From Gp6-AA45 sp035652075 (GTDB taxonomy: Bacteria; Acidobacteriota; Vicinamibacteria; Vicinamibacterales; CAVVIG01): a stretch of 64,000 bases of DNA. This document shows positions 16,711-26,269 of this stretch, in pieces. Where the stretch lies: the NCBI GenBank assembly GCA_035652075.1, contig DASREL010000090.1, forward strand, positions 56,803-120,802. Reading direction: 5' to 3'. The notes under the pieces were generated by a model. The model searched no databases. It was given only the letters and a program-made list of their open reading frames with translations, and was not told where the DNA came from. Numbering within the stretch: position 1 is the first letter of the stretch; every line of letters begins with the position of its first letter. The position numbers and the translations under genes were made by a program.

Positions 16711-18425
16711 TGATGAAAAAACTGGGCCTGTTCTTCATTCTGCTGCTCATCGTCGCGGACCATTCGGTGGTGCGCGCCGACGACAGCGTGCGGCTGATGG
16801 TCGGCCGATCCGCGATCGTCAGCGTCGGCTCGCCGATCGCCCGCGTGTCGCTGACGACGCCCGACATCGCCGACGCGCTCGTCACCTCGCCGACCGAGCT
16901 CCTGATCAACGGCAAGACACCCGGCACGATTTCGATGTTCGTGTGGGATCGCGCCGGATCGATCAAGCGATACGAAGTCATCGTGCAGCGCGACCTCGCG
17001 CGGTTGACCGAGCAGATGCAGCAGCTCTTTCCCGGCGAGAAGATCGAGGTCCGCAGCAACGGCCGCGACATTGTGCTGGCCGGGACCGTGCGCGACAAGG
17101 CGGTGATGGACAAGGCCATCAATCTCGCGGCCGGGTTCGTCGACAAGAAAGAAGAAGTGATCAACCTGCTTGCGTTGCAGGAGGGCGCACCGAGCAACCA
17201 GGTCCTGCTGAAAGTGCGTTTCGCCGAAGTGAGCCGCAGCGCGCTCACCGAGCTTGGCGCGTCCTTCGTCGGCAACGGCTTCAAGGACGGCCGTTGGTAC
17301 GGGCGGACGACGACCGAACAGTTTCCGGCGCCTGAATGGGACAAGGACGGCAAACTCGTTTTCAGCGACTTCCTGAATTTCTTCCTGCTCGATGCGAAGA
17401 ACGATGTTGGCCTGTTGGTTCGGGCGCTGCAGCAGCGCGGCTTGCTTCAGAGCCTCGCCGAGCCGAACCTCGTCGCCGAGAGCGGCAAGGACGCGAGTTT
17501 CCTCGCCGGTGGCGAAATCCCGGTCCCGATTGCGCAACCAGGTTCCGGCGGCGCCGTGGCCATCACCGTCGTGTTCAAGGAATTCGGCATCCGATTGAAC
17601 TTCACGCCGGTCGTCAACGGCGACCGGGTGCATCTGAAGGTTCGGCCCGAGGTCAGCTCGCTCGATTTCAGCAACGCCGTACTGCTGAACGGCTTCAAGA
17701 TCCCGGCGCTGTCGACACGACGCACCGAGACCGAGCTCGAACTGCAGAACGGTCAGACGTTCGCGATCGCCGGTCTCGTGAGCAGTCAGATGAACAAGAC
17801 GCTCGCGAAAGTGCCTGGCATCGGCGACATTCCGATCCTCGGCCTCCTCTTCCGCAGCGAAGCGGCGCAAAAGGATCGCACCGAGCTCGTCGTCATGATC
17901 ACGCCAATGATCTTGCCGAACAACTCGCCGGGCGTGACGCCGAATCTGCCGCGGTTGGCGGAGCCGTTCCTGCCGCCGATCGATCCCAAGAAGTCCATCG
18001 AGCCGGCGGCGCCGGCATTCGCCGCGCCACGGACCACCACTGCAGCGGTGCAGCCGTCGGTTCCGGCCACCGCTGCGGCGGCGGTGCAGGCGCTGACGCC
18101 ACAGACGCGCACGGTCGTCAACGGCGACGCCCTGCCGGCCAGGCCGATTACACCGGCAGCGGCGGTATCGCGTCCGTTGACGCCGCAAGAGCAGAAAACG
18201 CTCGAGCGCGTGCACAAGCAGGAAGCGGAGGCGGCGAAGCGTCAGGCCGAGATCGACAAAGCCGCGCACGAGACCCAGGCCAAACGCGACGCGGAGATCG
18301 CGAAGAAGCAGGCCGAGATCGACAAGAAGAAACAGAAAGAGATGGCCGAGGCCGAGGCAAAGCTCAAGGCGGCGCAGGCCGCCTACGACGCCGAAGTGGC
18401 GAAGGCGAAGAAGAAGGGGCAGTAG
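16710..18425 (+). CDS. cpaC: Flp pilus secretin CpaC/RcpA with coiled-coil tail
   Basis: 571 residues. A signal peptide (1-25), an N-terminal pilus-assembly domain (about 28-160, with LLINGKTPGTISMFVWD), then the secretin core (about 245-410) with VPGIGDIPILGLLFRS, the hallmark secretin motif. It forms the outer-membrane pore for the Flp pilus. An unusual C-terminal extension of about 150 residues follows: Ala/Pro-rich, then a highly charged Lys/Glu/Ala helix (about 490-571, with repeats like KRDAEIAKKQAEIDKKKQ). This tail is not part of a typical secretin. The start overlaps the cpaB stop (TGATG). Confidence 0.9.
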   Translation: MMKKLGLFFILLLIVADHSVVRADDSVRLMVGRSAIVSVGSPIARVSLTTPDIADALVTSPTELLINGKTPGTISMFVWDRAGSIKRYEVIVQRDLARLTEQMQQLFPGEKIEVRSNGRDIVLAGTVRDKAVMDKAINLAAGFVDKKEEVINLLALQEGAPSNQVLLKVRFAEVSRSALTELGASFVGNGFKDGRWYGRTTTEQFPAPEWDKDGKLVFSDFLNFFLLDAKNDVGLLVRALQQRGLLQSLAEPNLVAESGKDASFLAGGEIPVPIAQPGSGGAVAITVVFKEFGIRLNFTPVVNGDRVHLKVRPEVSSLDFSNAVLLNGFKIPALSTRRTETELELQNGQTFAIAGLVSSQMNKTLAKVPGIGDIPILGLLFRSEAAQKDRTELVVMITPMILPNNSPGVTPNLPRLAEPFLPPIDPKKSIEPAAPAFAAPRTTTAAVQPSVPATAAAAVQALTPQTRTVVNGDALPARPITPAAAVSRPLTPQEQKTLERVHKQEAEAAKRQAEIDKAAHETQAKRDAEIAKKQAEIDKKKQKEMAEAEAKLKAAQAAYDAEVAKAKKKGQ

Positions 18426-18427
18426 TC

Positions 18428-19597
18428 ATGCGACAGCACCTGACGCGTCGCGCACGTGACGAACGCGGCCTGTCGTTCGTCTTCGTCGGACTCGGCTTCA
18501 CGGCGTTCGTCGCCGCGACGACGCTGGCGATCGACGTGGGGATGTTCATGGGCGCGCGGTCGCAGGCGCAGAACTCGGCCGATGCGGGCGCGCTCGCGGG
18601 CGCGACAGCGCTCGCCGTCAACAGCTTCACGGATCACACCGCGAGCGGGCCGGCGATCGAGAGTGCGCTGACCGCCGCGCGCGCGAACAAAGTGATCGGG
18701 CAGGTGGTGTCGGTCGGCGCAGCCGACGTGGAGTTTCTGACGAACCCGGCGGGTCTGCAGAATCGCGTCAAGGTGACGGTGTATCGGACGAACGCGCGGA
18801 GCAACTCGGTGCCGACCTTGATGGGACAGCTCTTCGGCGTCGCGCGCGTCGACGTGCTGGCGACCGCAACGGCCGAAGCGTCGCCAGCGAACGCCGAGAC
18901 ATGCGTCAAGCCGTTCACGATTCCCGACAAGTGGATCGAGAAGCAGGACCCTGGCGGCTGGGCTCCCGATTCGACGTTCGATCTGTACGACAACAAAGGC
19001 AACACGCTCGCGAATCCGGACGTGTATGTCGGCCCAGATGATGCGCAGAACTACACCGGCTACAACGCCGATCGCGATAAGGGACTCGAAATCACGCTGA
19101 AGGCGAACAACTCGACGAACATCACGTCGAGTTTCTACAACCCGTACGACTTGCCCGGCAGCGTCGGCGCGAGCGACTACCGCAACAACATCGCGACGTG
19201 CAATTCCGCGCTCATTCATCCCGGCGACACCCTGCCGCCTGAGAACGGCAACATGGTCGGGCCGACCAAGCAGGGCATGGCCGATCTGATCGCGCTCGAT
19301 CCCGACGCGTACTGGGACTCGACCTGCAACTGCGTTCAGGGCAGCAACTATCCGGCAGGCCGCAGCCCACGCATCGTCGTGATTCCGGTATACGACCCGG
19401 TTGCGTACGCGAACGGCGCACAACACGGCAAGAACATCACCCTGACCTTCACGAACTTCCTGGGATTTTTTCTCGAGCCGCTGACCGGCGCCGGCGAAGT
19501 CAAGGGCCGTGTCACGCCGGTTGCCGGCCTCGTGGACGGCAACGCCGGACCGGCGCCGGCCGCCGCATTCCCCTACGTCATTCGCCTGGTTCAGTAG
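18428..19597 (+). CDS. tadG: TadG-like pilus-associated protein
   Basis: 389 residues with one N-terminal membrane segment (about 15-38) in the context GLSFVFVGLGFTAFVAATT, followed by the Tad motif SQAQNSADAGALAGA. The large exported domain has no recognised fold, with several Cys (NAETCVKPF, IATCNSAL, STCNCVQ) that may form disulfides. It belongs to the TadG/DUF2134 pilus-associated proteins. Its position between the secretin and CpaE is normal for tad loci. Confidence 0.85.
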   Translation: MRQHLTRRARDERGLSFVFVGLGFTAFVAATTLAIDVGMFMGARSQAQNSADAGALAGATALAVNSFTDHTASGPAIESALTAARANKVIGQVVSVGAADVEFLTNPAGLQNRVKVTVYRTNARSNSVPTLMGQLFGVARVDVLATATAEASPANAETCVKPFTIPDKWIEKQDPGGWAPDSTFDLYDNKGNTLANPDVYVGPDDAQNYTGYNADRDKGLEITLKANNSTNITSSFYNPYDLPGSVGASDYRNNIATCNSALIHPGDTLPPENGNMVGPTKQGMADLIALDPDAYWDSTCNCVQGSNYPAGRSPRIVVIPVYDPVAYANGAQHGKNITLTFTNFLGFFLEPLTGAGEVKGRVTPVAGLVDGNAGPAPAAAFPYVIRLVQ

Positions 19598-19599
19598 TC

Positions 19600-20775
19600 A
19601 TGGCTCACATCGTTGCCCTCGTCGCGAGTCACGAAGAATCGTTCGTCAAACACATCGGCCGGATGCTGCGTTCCGGCGCGATCCCGGTCAGCCTCGTCGA
19701 CGAACGCGTCGCACGCGATCTGACCACCATCGACGTATTCATCGTCGACGCGCGCGGCGACGCGTCGGCGGCGATGGCGAACATCGAACGCGTCCGGGGC
19801 ACGGCGCCGAACGCAGGCGTCTTCGCCGTGGCCGACACGAACGATCCGAACCTGATCCTGCAATCGATGCGCGCGGGCGCGAACGAGTTCTTCACCTGGC
19901 CGCCCGACAGCGAGTCCTTTCATGGCGCGATCCGGCGCACGGCCGCACGCCGCGAGTCGGCGCACGGATCGCGGCCGGCTGCGACGACGCTCGTGTTCTT
20001 CGGTGCGAAGGGCGGAGCGGGGACGACGACGATCGCGGTGAACTGCGGCGTGGAGTTGGCGCGTCTCAGCAAGCGGCCGACGGTCATCGTCGACCTGAAG
20101 CCGGGGCTCGGCGAAGTGGGTCTGTTCCTCGGCATCCGTCCACGCTTCAGCATCCTGGACGGAATCGACAATCTTCATCGGCTCGATCGCGAGTTTCTCA
20201 AAGAGCTCGTCGTCACCCACAAGTCCGGTCTCGAGATCCTCGCGGGGTCGGATCAGTTCGACCGGCCGGGCGCGCAGGATGCGAGTGCGATCGAAGAACT
20301 GTTTCGGCTGCTGACGCGGCAGTACGAGTACATCCTCGTCGACGCCGGCAGCCAGATCAATTCGTGCAGCGTTGCCGCGCTCTACACGGCGGATCAGATG
20401 TTCGTCGTGGCGAACCCGGACGTGCCGTCGGTCCGCAATGCGCAACGAATACTCGATCGGGTGCGGCAGCTCGGCGCGTGCGGCGAACGCGTCCGCTTCC
20501 TCCTGAATCGCGCGGCCGAGCCGTACCCGATTCCCGCGAAGCAGATCGAGCACGCGATCGGACATCCGATTCACCACACGTTTCCCAGCGACTACAAAAC
20601 GGTGTCGACGGCGTTGAACTCCGGCGTGCCGTTGGCGCTGACCGGCAACTCGGACATCGCCGCGCAGTTCGATCGCTTTACGCGCGCGATTCTGGATCCG
20701 TCGGCGGACGTGCCCCAGGATCCCACTCACAAGAAGCGGACGCTCGGTCTCGAGCGGATCGCGTCCCTCTGGTAA
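19600..20775 (+). CDS. cpaE: CpaE/TadZ pilus-localising ATPase
   Basis: 391 residues: an N-terminal receiver-like domain (1-120, lacking a clear phospho-Asp) and a MinD/ParA-type ATPase domain with a deviant Walker A, GAKGGAGTTT (about 134-143), and YEYILVDAGS as Walker B region. CpaE/TadZ directs the Tad machinery to a pole. It begins 2 nt after the tadG stop. Confidence 0.9.
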   Translation: MAHIVALVASHEESFVKHIGRMLRSGAIPVSLVDERVARDLTTIDVFIVDARGDASAAMANIERVRGTAPNAGVFAVADTNDPNLILQSMRAGANEFFTWPPDSESFHGAIRRTAARRESAHGSRPAATTLVFFGAKGGAGTTTIAVNCGVELARLSKRPTVIVDLKPGLGEVGLFLGIRPRFSILDGIDNLHRLDREFLKELVVTHKSGLEILAGSDQFDRPGAQDASAIEELFRLLTRQYEYILVDAGSQINSCSVAALYTADQMFVVANPDVPSVRNAQRILDRVRQLGACGERVRFLLNRAAEPYPIPAKQIEHAIGHPIHHTFPSDYKTVSTALNSGVPLALTGNSDIAAQFDRFTRAILDPSADVPQDPTHKKRTLGLERIASLW

Positions 20776-20781
20776 CCCGCG

Positions 20782-22086
20782 ATGGCTGTGGCCACACGAC
20801 ACGCACCCGTACGGCAGCAGTATCTGGACCTCAAGGCGAACGTCCACCGCAAGCTGCTGAATCGCTTGAACCTCGAAGCGCTGGCGACCGCGGATCGATC
20901 GCGCGCCGAGGGCGAGATTCGCTCGCTGTTCGGCAGTCTGCTCGCGGACGAGAGCGTGCCGATCAGTCTCGGCGAGCGCGACATGCTGCTCGCCGAGCTC
21001 CTCGACGACGTGTTCGGGTTCGGACCGTTGGAGCCGCTGCTGCGCGATCCGTCGATCAGCGACATCCTCGTCAACACGTCGCGCCACGTGTACGTCGAGC
21101 GCGGCGGGCAACTCGAACGCGTGCAGACATCATTTCAGGATGACACGCATCTCATGCGTGTCATCGACCGGATCGTCAGCCGGATCGGCCGCCGCGTCGA
21201 CGAAAGCTCGCCGATGGTCGACGCGCGCCTGCCGGACGGTTCGCGCGTCAACGCGATCATTCCACCGCTTGCGGTCGACGGCCCGCTGCTGTCGATCCGC
21301 CGTTTCCCGGCGGAGCGGCTGAAGGCCGACGATCTCGTCAACCTGCGTGCGCTGACGCGGCCGATGCTCGAGTTTCTGTCGCACTGCGTGAAGGCGAAGT
21401 TGAACTGTCTCATCAGCGGCGGCACGGGCGCCGGCAAGACGACGCTCCTCAACGTGCTTTCGGGTTTCATTTCCGATCGCGAGCGCATCGTCACGATCGA
21501 AGACGCGGCGGAACTGCAGCTGCACCAGGAGCACGTGGCGCGACTCGAAACGCGGCCGCCGAACGTCGAAGGCAAGGGCGCGATTCGTCAACGGCAGCTC
21601 GTCATCAACGCCCTACGCATGCGTCCGGATCGCATCGTCGTCGGCGAAGTGCGCGGAGAAGAAGCGCTCGACATGCTGCAGGCGATGAACACGGGCCACG
21701 ACGGCTCGCTGACGACGGTGCACGCGAACACGCCGAGGGACGCGCTGAGCCGGATCGAGACGATGATCGCGACCGGCGCGACGAATCTGCCCGAGCGCGC
21801 GATGCGGCAGCAGATCGCGTCGGCGATTCAGGTCGTCGTCCAGCAAACGCGGTTGAGCGACGGGTCGCGCAAGGTCACGAGCATCTCGGAAATCACCGGC
21901 ATGGAAGGCGACATCATCACGATGCAGGAGATCTTCCTGTTCGAGAAGGTCGGCATCACGCAGGACGGCAAGGTGATTGGCCGATTCCGTGCGACCGGCG
22001 TCCGGCCGAAGTGCTGCGATCGTCTGCGCGCGTCAGGCATCCACTTGCCGGCCGACATGTTCGAAGGCGTCACGGAGGTGCGGTGA
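20782..22086 (+). CDS. cpaF: CpaF/TadA secretion ATPase
   Basis: 434-residue hexameric traffic ATPase powering Flp pilus assembly. It shows an N-terminal helical domain, the FGPLEPLLRDPSISDILVN motif, Walker A GGTGAGKTT (about 211-219), an Asp box, and DRIVVGEVRGEEALDMLQAM as Walker B. AMNTGHDGSLTTVHANTP is the typical His box. Its stop overlaps the tadB start (TGATG). Confidence 0.95.
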   Translation: MAVATRHAPVRQQYLDLKANVHRKLLNRLNLEALATADRSRAEGEIRSLFGSLLADESVPISLGERDMLLAELLDDVFGFGPLEPLLRDPSISDILVNTSRHVYVERGGQLERVQTSFQDDTHLMRVIDRIVSRIGRRVDESSPMVDARLPDGSRVNAIIPPLAVDGPLLSIRRFPAERLKADDLVNLRALTRPMLEFLSHCVKAKLNCLISGGTGAGKTTLLNVLSGFISDRERIVTIEDAAELQLHQEHVARLETRPPNVEGKGAIRQRQLVINALRMRPDRIVVGEVRGEEALDMLQAMNTGHDGSLTTVHANTPRDALSRIETMIATGATNLPERAMRQQIASAIQVVVQQTRLSDGSRKVTSISEITGMEGDIITMQEIFLFEKVGITQDGKVIGRFRATGVRPKCCDRLRASGIHLPADMFEGVTEVR

Positions 22087-23012
22087 TGCTGCTGCCGGTC
22101 GTCGTGTTTGCGTTCTTCGTTGCCCTCGTGATGGCGACGTACGCCGCCATTCTGTATCTGCCGCGCATGCTGGCGAGCCGCGAGGTCCGTCAGCGTCTCG
22201 AAGACGTGGTCCCCACGTCGGATGCGGCCGCGAAGGATGCGCCAGCGCTCGTGCGAGACGTCGCCCAGGGTCCGGCGCCGCTGCAGCGGCTGATCGAACG
22301 ATCGGGTGTGAAGGCGACCGCGGCCGGAATCATGGTGGCGAGCGGCGGCCTTGGCGTGGCCGCGGCATTCGCGTCGACACTCCTGACGCCGCAGCCGATC
22401 GCGTGGGTTGTCGGTGGCGTGCTCGGCCTGCTGTCGCCGTTTGTGTGGTTGAAGTATCGAGCAGCCAGGCGGATGGCTCGTTTCGAAGAGCAGTTCCCCG
22501 AAGCGTTGGATTTGTTATCGCGCGCGATTCGCGCCGGTCATGCCTTCCAGACGGCGATGGGCATGGCTGCCGACGAACTGCCGGACCCGGTGGGTCCTGA
22601 GTTCAAACGCGCGTTCGATCAGCAGAACTTCGGGTTGCCGTTGAAAGACGCGCTCAATCAGCTTGCCGAGCGGGTGGCGTTGCTCGACGTTCGCTTCTTC
22701 GTCACCGCCGTGACGATCCAGCGCGAGACTGGCGGCAATCTCGCCGAGATCCTCGACAACCTCGCACACGTCGTCCGCGAGCGTTTCAAGATCCTGCGCC
22801 AGGTCCGCGTGCATACCGCGCACGGGCGATTTACCGGCTACGTGTTGCTGGCGCTGCCCGCGGCGCTTGCGGTCGCGCTGTCGTACATCAATCCCGAGTT
22901 CATGTCGCCGCTCTTCCACGAGCGCATGGGTCAGACGATGTTGATTGCCGGTGTGATCCTGCAGTCGATCGGGTTCGTGTGGATTCGACAGGTCATCAAG
23001 ATCGAGGTGTAG
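22086..23012 (+). CDS. tadB: TadB inner-membrane platform protein
   Basis: 308 residues, T2SF family. Membrane segments lie at the N-terminus, at about 95-130, and two at the C-terminus; the cytoplasmic GspF domain (about 145-265) carries FEEQFPEALDLLSRAIRAGHAF and RETGGNLAEILDNLA. It forms the platform with TadC. Length and order are normal. Confidence 0.93.
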   Translation: MLLPVVVFAFFVALVMATYAAILYLPRMLASREVRQRLEDVVPTSDAAAKDAPALVRDVAQGPAPLQRLIERSGVKATAAGIMVASGGLGVAAAFASTLLTPQPIAWVVGGVLGLLSPFVWLKYRAARRMARFEEQFPEALDLLSRAIRAGHAFQTAMGMAADELPDPVGPEFKRAFDQQNFGLPLKDALNQLAERVALLDVRFFVTAVTIQRETGGNLAEILDNLAHVVRERFKILRQVRVHTAHGRFTGYVLLALPAALAVALSYINPEFMSPLFHERMGQTMLIAGVILQSIGFVWIRQVIKIEV

Positions 23013-23013
23013 C

Positions 23014-23922
23014 GTGACATTGCTCCTGCCGGTGCTGGCATTCCTGTTCGTGTCGCTTCTCATCGCCGCCGGCGCGATGGCGATGTCGACGAGCGGCGCC
23101 GCGACAATCGAGCGGCGTCTCGGCGAGGTCACGGGGACGTCGCAGACGCTCGAACACGACTCGCGGTACGACGACCTCGTCGTCAACGCGCTGAAAAAGC
23201 TGGGGAATGCGGTTCCGCGATCGCCGTCCGAGATGGGCAAACTGCAGCGCCGTCTGGTCGCGGCCGGATACCGGCGCGACGAAGCGATCGCGATCTTCTT
23301 CGGCATCCGCATCGGCGTCGCACTGCTGATGTTCGCCGTGTTCGCCACGCCGATCCTGATGCGACCGAGTCTGATGCTCGCGCTCGGCGCATGCGGAATG
23401 GGTTACGTACTCCCCGGCATGGTGCTCGCGCGCAAAGCCAAACGGCGCCAGCACGTTATTCGCCTCGGGCTGCCCGACGCGCTCGACCTGCTCGTGGTCA
23501 GCGTCGAAGCTGGACTCGGGCTCGATCAAGCCATCCAACGCGTCGGCGACGAGTTGCTGTTCGCTCATCGCGATCTCTCCGAAGAGCTGTCGCTCGTCAA
23601 TCTCGAACTTCGCGCCGGCAAGCCGCGGTCCGAAGCGCTGCGCAATCTCGGCGAACGCACGGATGTGGACGATGTGATGTCGCTGGTGACGATGCTCGTG
23701 CAGACCGACAAGTTCGGGACGAGCGTCGCGCAGTCGCTGCGCGTCCATTCGGAAACGCTGCGGACGAAACGCCGTCAGAGGGCGGAAGAAGCGGCGGCGA
23801 AAACAGGGGTGAAGATGGTGTTTCCGCTCGTGTTCTGCATCTTCCCGGCGATTTGGGTCGTGACGATTGGACCGGCAGCGATCAAGTTCGTCGAGGTCCT
23901 GCTGCCGATGACGCAGCAATGA
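23014..23922 (+). CDS. tadC: TadC inner-membrane platform protein
   Basis: 302 residues, T2SF family. GLPDALDLLVVSVEAGLGLDQ and LVQTDKFGTSVAQSLRVHSE are the conserved helices. The GTG start lies 1 nt after tadB and the stop overlaps the next ATG, so translation is tightly coupled. Confidence 0.93.
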   Translation: MTLLLPVLAFLFVSLLIAAGAMAMSTSGAATIERRLGEVTGTSQTLEHDSRYDDLVVNALKKLGNAVPRSPSEMGKLQRRLVAAGYRRDEAIAIFFGIRIGVALLMFAVFATPILMRPSLMLALGACGMGYVLPGMVLARKAKRRQHVIRLGLPDALDLLVVSVEAGLGLDQAIQRVGDELLFAHRDLSEELSLVNLELRAGKPRSEALRNLGERTDVDDVMSLVTMLVQTDKFGTSVAQSLRVHSETLRTKRRQRAEEAAAKTGVKMVFPLVFCIFPAIWVVTIGPAAIKFVEVLLPMTQQ

Positions 23923-25235
23923 CGGCGCCGGCGTCCGTCACGCGGCTCGATGCGCCGTTATCGACGGCCGCTCCGCCGCTTCCGCGAACGATCGAGGACA
24001 CCGGTCTCGCCCCGGATCAGATCGAGCAACTGATCGTGAAGTCGTTGTACGCCGGCGAGCTGGCCGGGTTGGTGCTCGCGGAGCGGATGCGGCTGCCGTT
24101 CGCGATTCTCGAACCGCTCATCGAGCGGCTGCGGATGCAGCTGGTCATCGAAGTGCGCGGGGCCATCGGAACAGGGGCGGCGTCGTTTCGCTACGCGCTC
24201 ACCGAACTCGGCCGCGACCGAGCGCGACAGTTTCTCGACGTCAACCAATACATCGGTCCGGCGCCAGTTCCGCTCGCGGCGTATGTGGCCGAAATCAACG
24301 CGCTGGCGAGCCGCCGCGGGTACATCGATCGCGACCGGCTGCGTCACGGCTTCTCGCAGTTGATCGTGAGCGACACCGTCCTCGAGCAGCTTGGTCCGGC
24401 GATCAACGGCGGTAAGGCCGTGTTCCTGTACGGCCCGCCCGGGAACGGCAAGACCGTCCTTGCCGAAGGGATGGGACGTGCACTGGGCGGTGACATGTAC
24501 GTGCCGCACGCGATCGACGTGGAGGGGCAAATCATCACCGTCTTCGATCCGATCGCGCACGACACGCTCGAGGCGGAAGTCGATGCGTCGAGCGTCCTCG
24601 CGCCCGAAGCGCGCGATCGCCGCTGGGTGCGAATCCGGCGGCCCGTGGTGATGGTCGGCGGTGAGCTGACGCTCAACATGCTCGATCTCACGTTCAATCC
24701 GCTCGCGAAGTTTCACGAGGCGCCGCTGCAGCTCAAAGCCAACGGCGGAGTGTTTCTGGTCGACGATTTCGGCCGTCAGCGGATGCGGCCGGACGAGCTG
24801 TTGAACCGCTGGATCGTGCCGCTCGAGAGCCGCATCGATTACCTCACCCTTCACACGGGGAAGAAAATCCAGGTGCCGTTCGACGTGCTCATCGTGTTCG
24901 CGACGAACCTGGATCCGAAGCAGCTGGCGGACGAGGCGTTCCTGCGGCGCATTCCGTACAAAATCGGCGTCGCCGATCCGACCGTCGAGGAGTTCACGCA
25001 GATCTTCGAGTTGAACTGCAGCCGCCGGCGTCTCAAGTTCCATCCCGTCGTCGTGCAGTACCTGCAGCGTCGCCATTACGAACCCGCTGGCCGTCCGCTG
25101 CGCGCATGCCATCCCCGGGATCTGCTCGACCAGGTGACGGCGCTGTGCCGCTACCGCGGCATCGAGCCGGTGATTACGCGCGAGCTGCTCGACCGGGCGT
25201 GCGCCGCCTATTTCGTCGACGAGGAGATGTCATGA
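23919..25235 (+). CDS. AAA ATPase at the end of the tad operon
   Basis: 438 residues. An N-terminal winged-helix-like region (about 25-105), then an ATPase core with Walker A GPPGNGKT (172-179), GVFLVDDF as Walker B, and a sensor segment VLIVFATNLDPKQL. A C-terminal lid domain follows. It is not one of the canonical Tad proteins, yet it is translationally fused to tadC by an ATGA overlap. It may remodel the pilus machine or be a MoxR/bacteriophage-Mu-B-like regulator; the substrate is unknown. Confidence 0.8.
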   Translation: MTAPASVTRLDAPLSTAAPPLPRTIEDTGLAPDQIEQLIVKSLYAGELAGLVLAERMRLPFAILEPLIERLRMQLVIEVRGAIGTGAASFRYALTELGRDRARQFLDVNQYIGPAPVPLAAYVAEINALASRRGYIDRDRLRHGFSQLIVSDTVLEQLGPAINGGKAVFLYGPPGNGKTVLAEGMGRALGGDMYVPHAIDVEGQIITVFDPIAHDTLEAEVDASSVLAPEARDRRWVRIRRPVVMVGGELTLNMLDLTFNPLAKFHEAPLQLKANGGVFLVDDFGRQRMRPDELLNRWIVPLESRIDYLTLHTGKKIQVPFDVLIVFATNLDPKQLADEAFLRRIPYKIGVADPTVEEFTQIFELNCSRRRLKFHPVVVQYLQRRHYEPAGRPLRACHPRDLLDQVTALCRYRGIEPVITRELLDRACAAYFVDEEMS

Positions 25236-25843
25236 AACGAGCGGACCTGACGGATCTGCTGTCGCGTGCGTGCGTCGGTGTGTTGTTTCTGTTCCTCACG
25301 ATCAACCTGCTGAACGATTTCGTGCACACCGGACGCGTCACCGGCCTGCTGTTCGTGGTCAGCGAATCGCTGGTCGTGATCCTGACGATCGTGCGACGGC
25401 ACGCGCGATTCATCGATCGGTCCGCGGTGAGCGCGGTGTTGACGGTCACATCCGTTGCGGGCCCGCCGCTGCTTCGCGCCGCAGACGCGCCGGCGCTGGC
25501 GTCCGACGAACTCACCGCCGTGGTGTCCGGGATCGGCGTCCTGCTCGTGATCGTCGCCAAGATGACACTCGGCCGGAGTTTCGGCATCGTGCCCGCGAAT
25601 CGCGGCGTGGTGACCAAGGGACCCTACTCGATCGTGCGGCACCCGATTTACGCCGGCTATCTGATCACGCACGTGGCGTTTGCCGCCGCCTATCCGACCG
25701 GGTGGAACCTGGCGGTCATCCTCATCGCGGACAGCGCACTGATCGCCCGCGCGCTGGCGGAGGAGCATTTGCTCGCGGCCGACGACTGCTATCAGACCTA
25801 TTGCGCACGCGTGTCGTGGCACCTCGTGCCCGGGGTGTTCTGA
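25232..25843 (+). CDS. ICMT/PEMT-like membrane methyltransferase
   Basis: 203-residue polytopic protein. VTKGPYSIVRHPIYAGYLI and AEEHLL (C-terminal third) are the SAM-binding motifs of the isoprenylcysteine/phospholipid methyltransferase family. Four to five membrane spans. It overlaps the AAA gene (ATGA) and precedes the DUF192 gene by 3 nt. The substrate is unknown; lipids or small hydrophobic molecules are likely. Confidence 0.78.
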   Translation: MKRADLTDLLSRACVGVLFLFLTINLLNDFVHTGRVTGLLFVVSESLVVILTIVRRHARFIDRSAVSAVLTVTSVAGPPLLRAADAPALASDELTAVVSGIGVLLVIVAKMTLGRSFGIVPANRGVVTKGPYSIVRHPIYAGYLITHVAFAAAYPTGWNLAVILIADSALIARALAEEHLLAADDCYQTYCARVSWHLVPGVF

Positions 25844-25846
25844 TCG

Positions 25847-26269
25847 ATGTGGCTGGTGAATGAACGGACCGGGCAGCTGGTGGCGAGCGACGTGGAACTC
25901 GCGGTCACGCGGGCGGCGCGGCGGCGCGGACTGCTGCGTCGCGACGCGCTCGACCCGTCAACCGCGTTCCTCCTGTCGCCCTGCTGTTCGATTCACACGG
26001 CGTTCATGCGGTTTCCGATCGACGCGATCTTTCTCGATCGAGACGGGGTCGTTCGCCGGATCGTGTCTGACCTGAAGCCGTGGCGCGCGGCCGTGGATGT
26101 GGGTGCGTGGATGGTCGTCGAGATGGCCGGCGGCGCAGCCGCTACGCACGGCATGCGCGCCGGCGATCGGCTCTATCTCTCCGTCACATCGGACCGCGAC
26201 GACGTCTTCTTGTCGTCGACGCCGAGCTTCCGAAGGATAGCCTCGAATCCGGCTTGCGCCGGATCGTAG
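25847..26269 (+). CDS. DUF192 protein, end overlapping an antisense ORF
   Basis: 140 residues. DUF192 core about 10-105: RGLLRRDALDPSTAFLLSPC, SIHTAFMRFPIDAIFLDRDG and GRAGDRL-type ending MRAGDRLYLS. The family has an unknown role, often secreted or small cytosolic proteins. The last 30 or so residues run antisense through the small ORF at 26173-26334 and do not look like the family, so the functional end may be about residue 110. Confidence 0.8.
   Translation: MWLVNERTGQLVASDVELAVTRAARRRGLLRRDALDPSTAFLLSPCCSIHTAFMRFPIDAIFLDRDGVVRRIVSDLKPWRAAVDVGAWMVVEMAGGAAATHGMRAGDRLYLSVTSDRDDVFLSSTPSFRRIASNPACAGS

Noticed and set aside
16251..18269. 672-codon open frame antisense to cpaB/cpaC
   Set aside because: Shadow frame opposite well-supported pilus genes.
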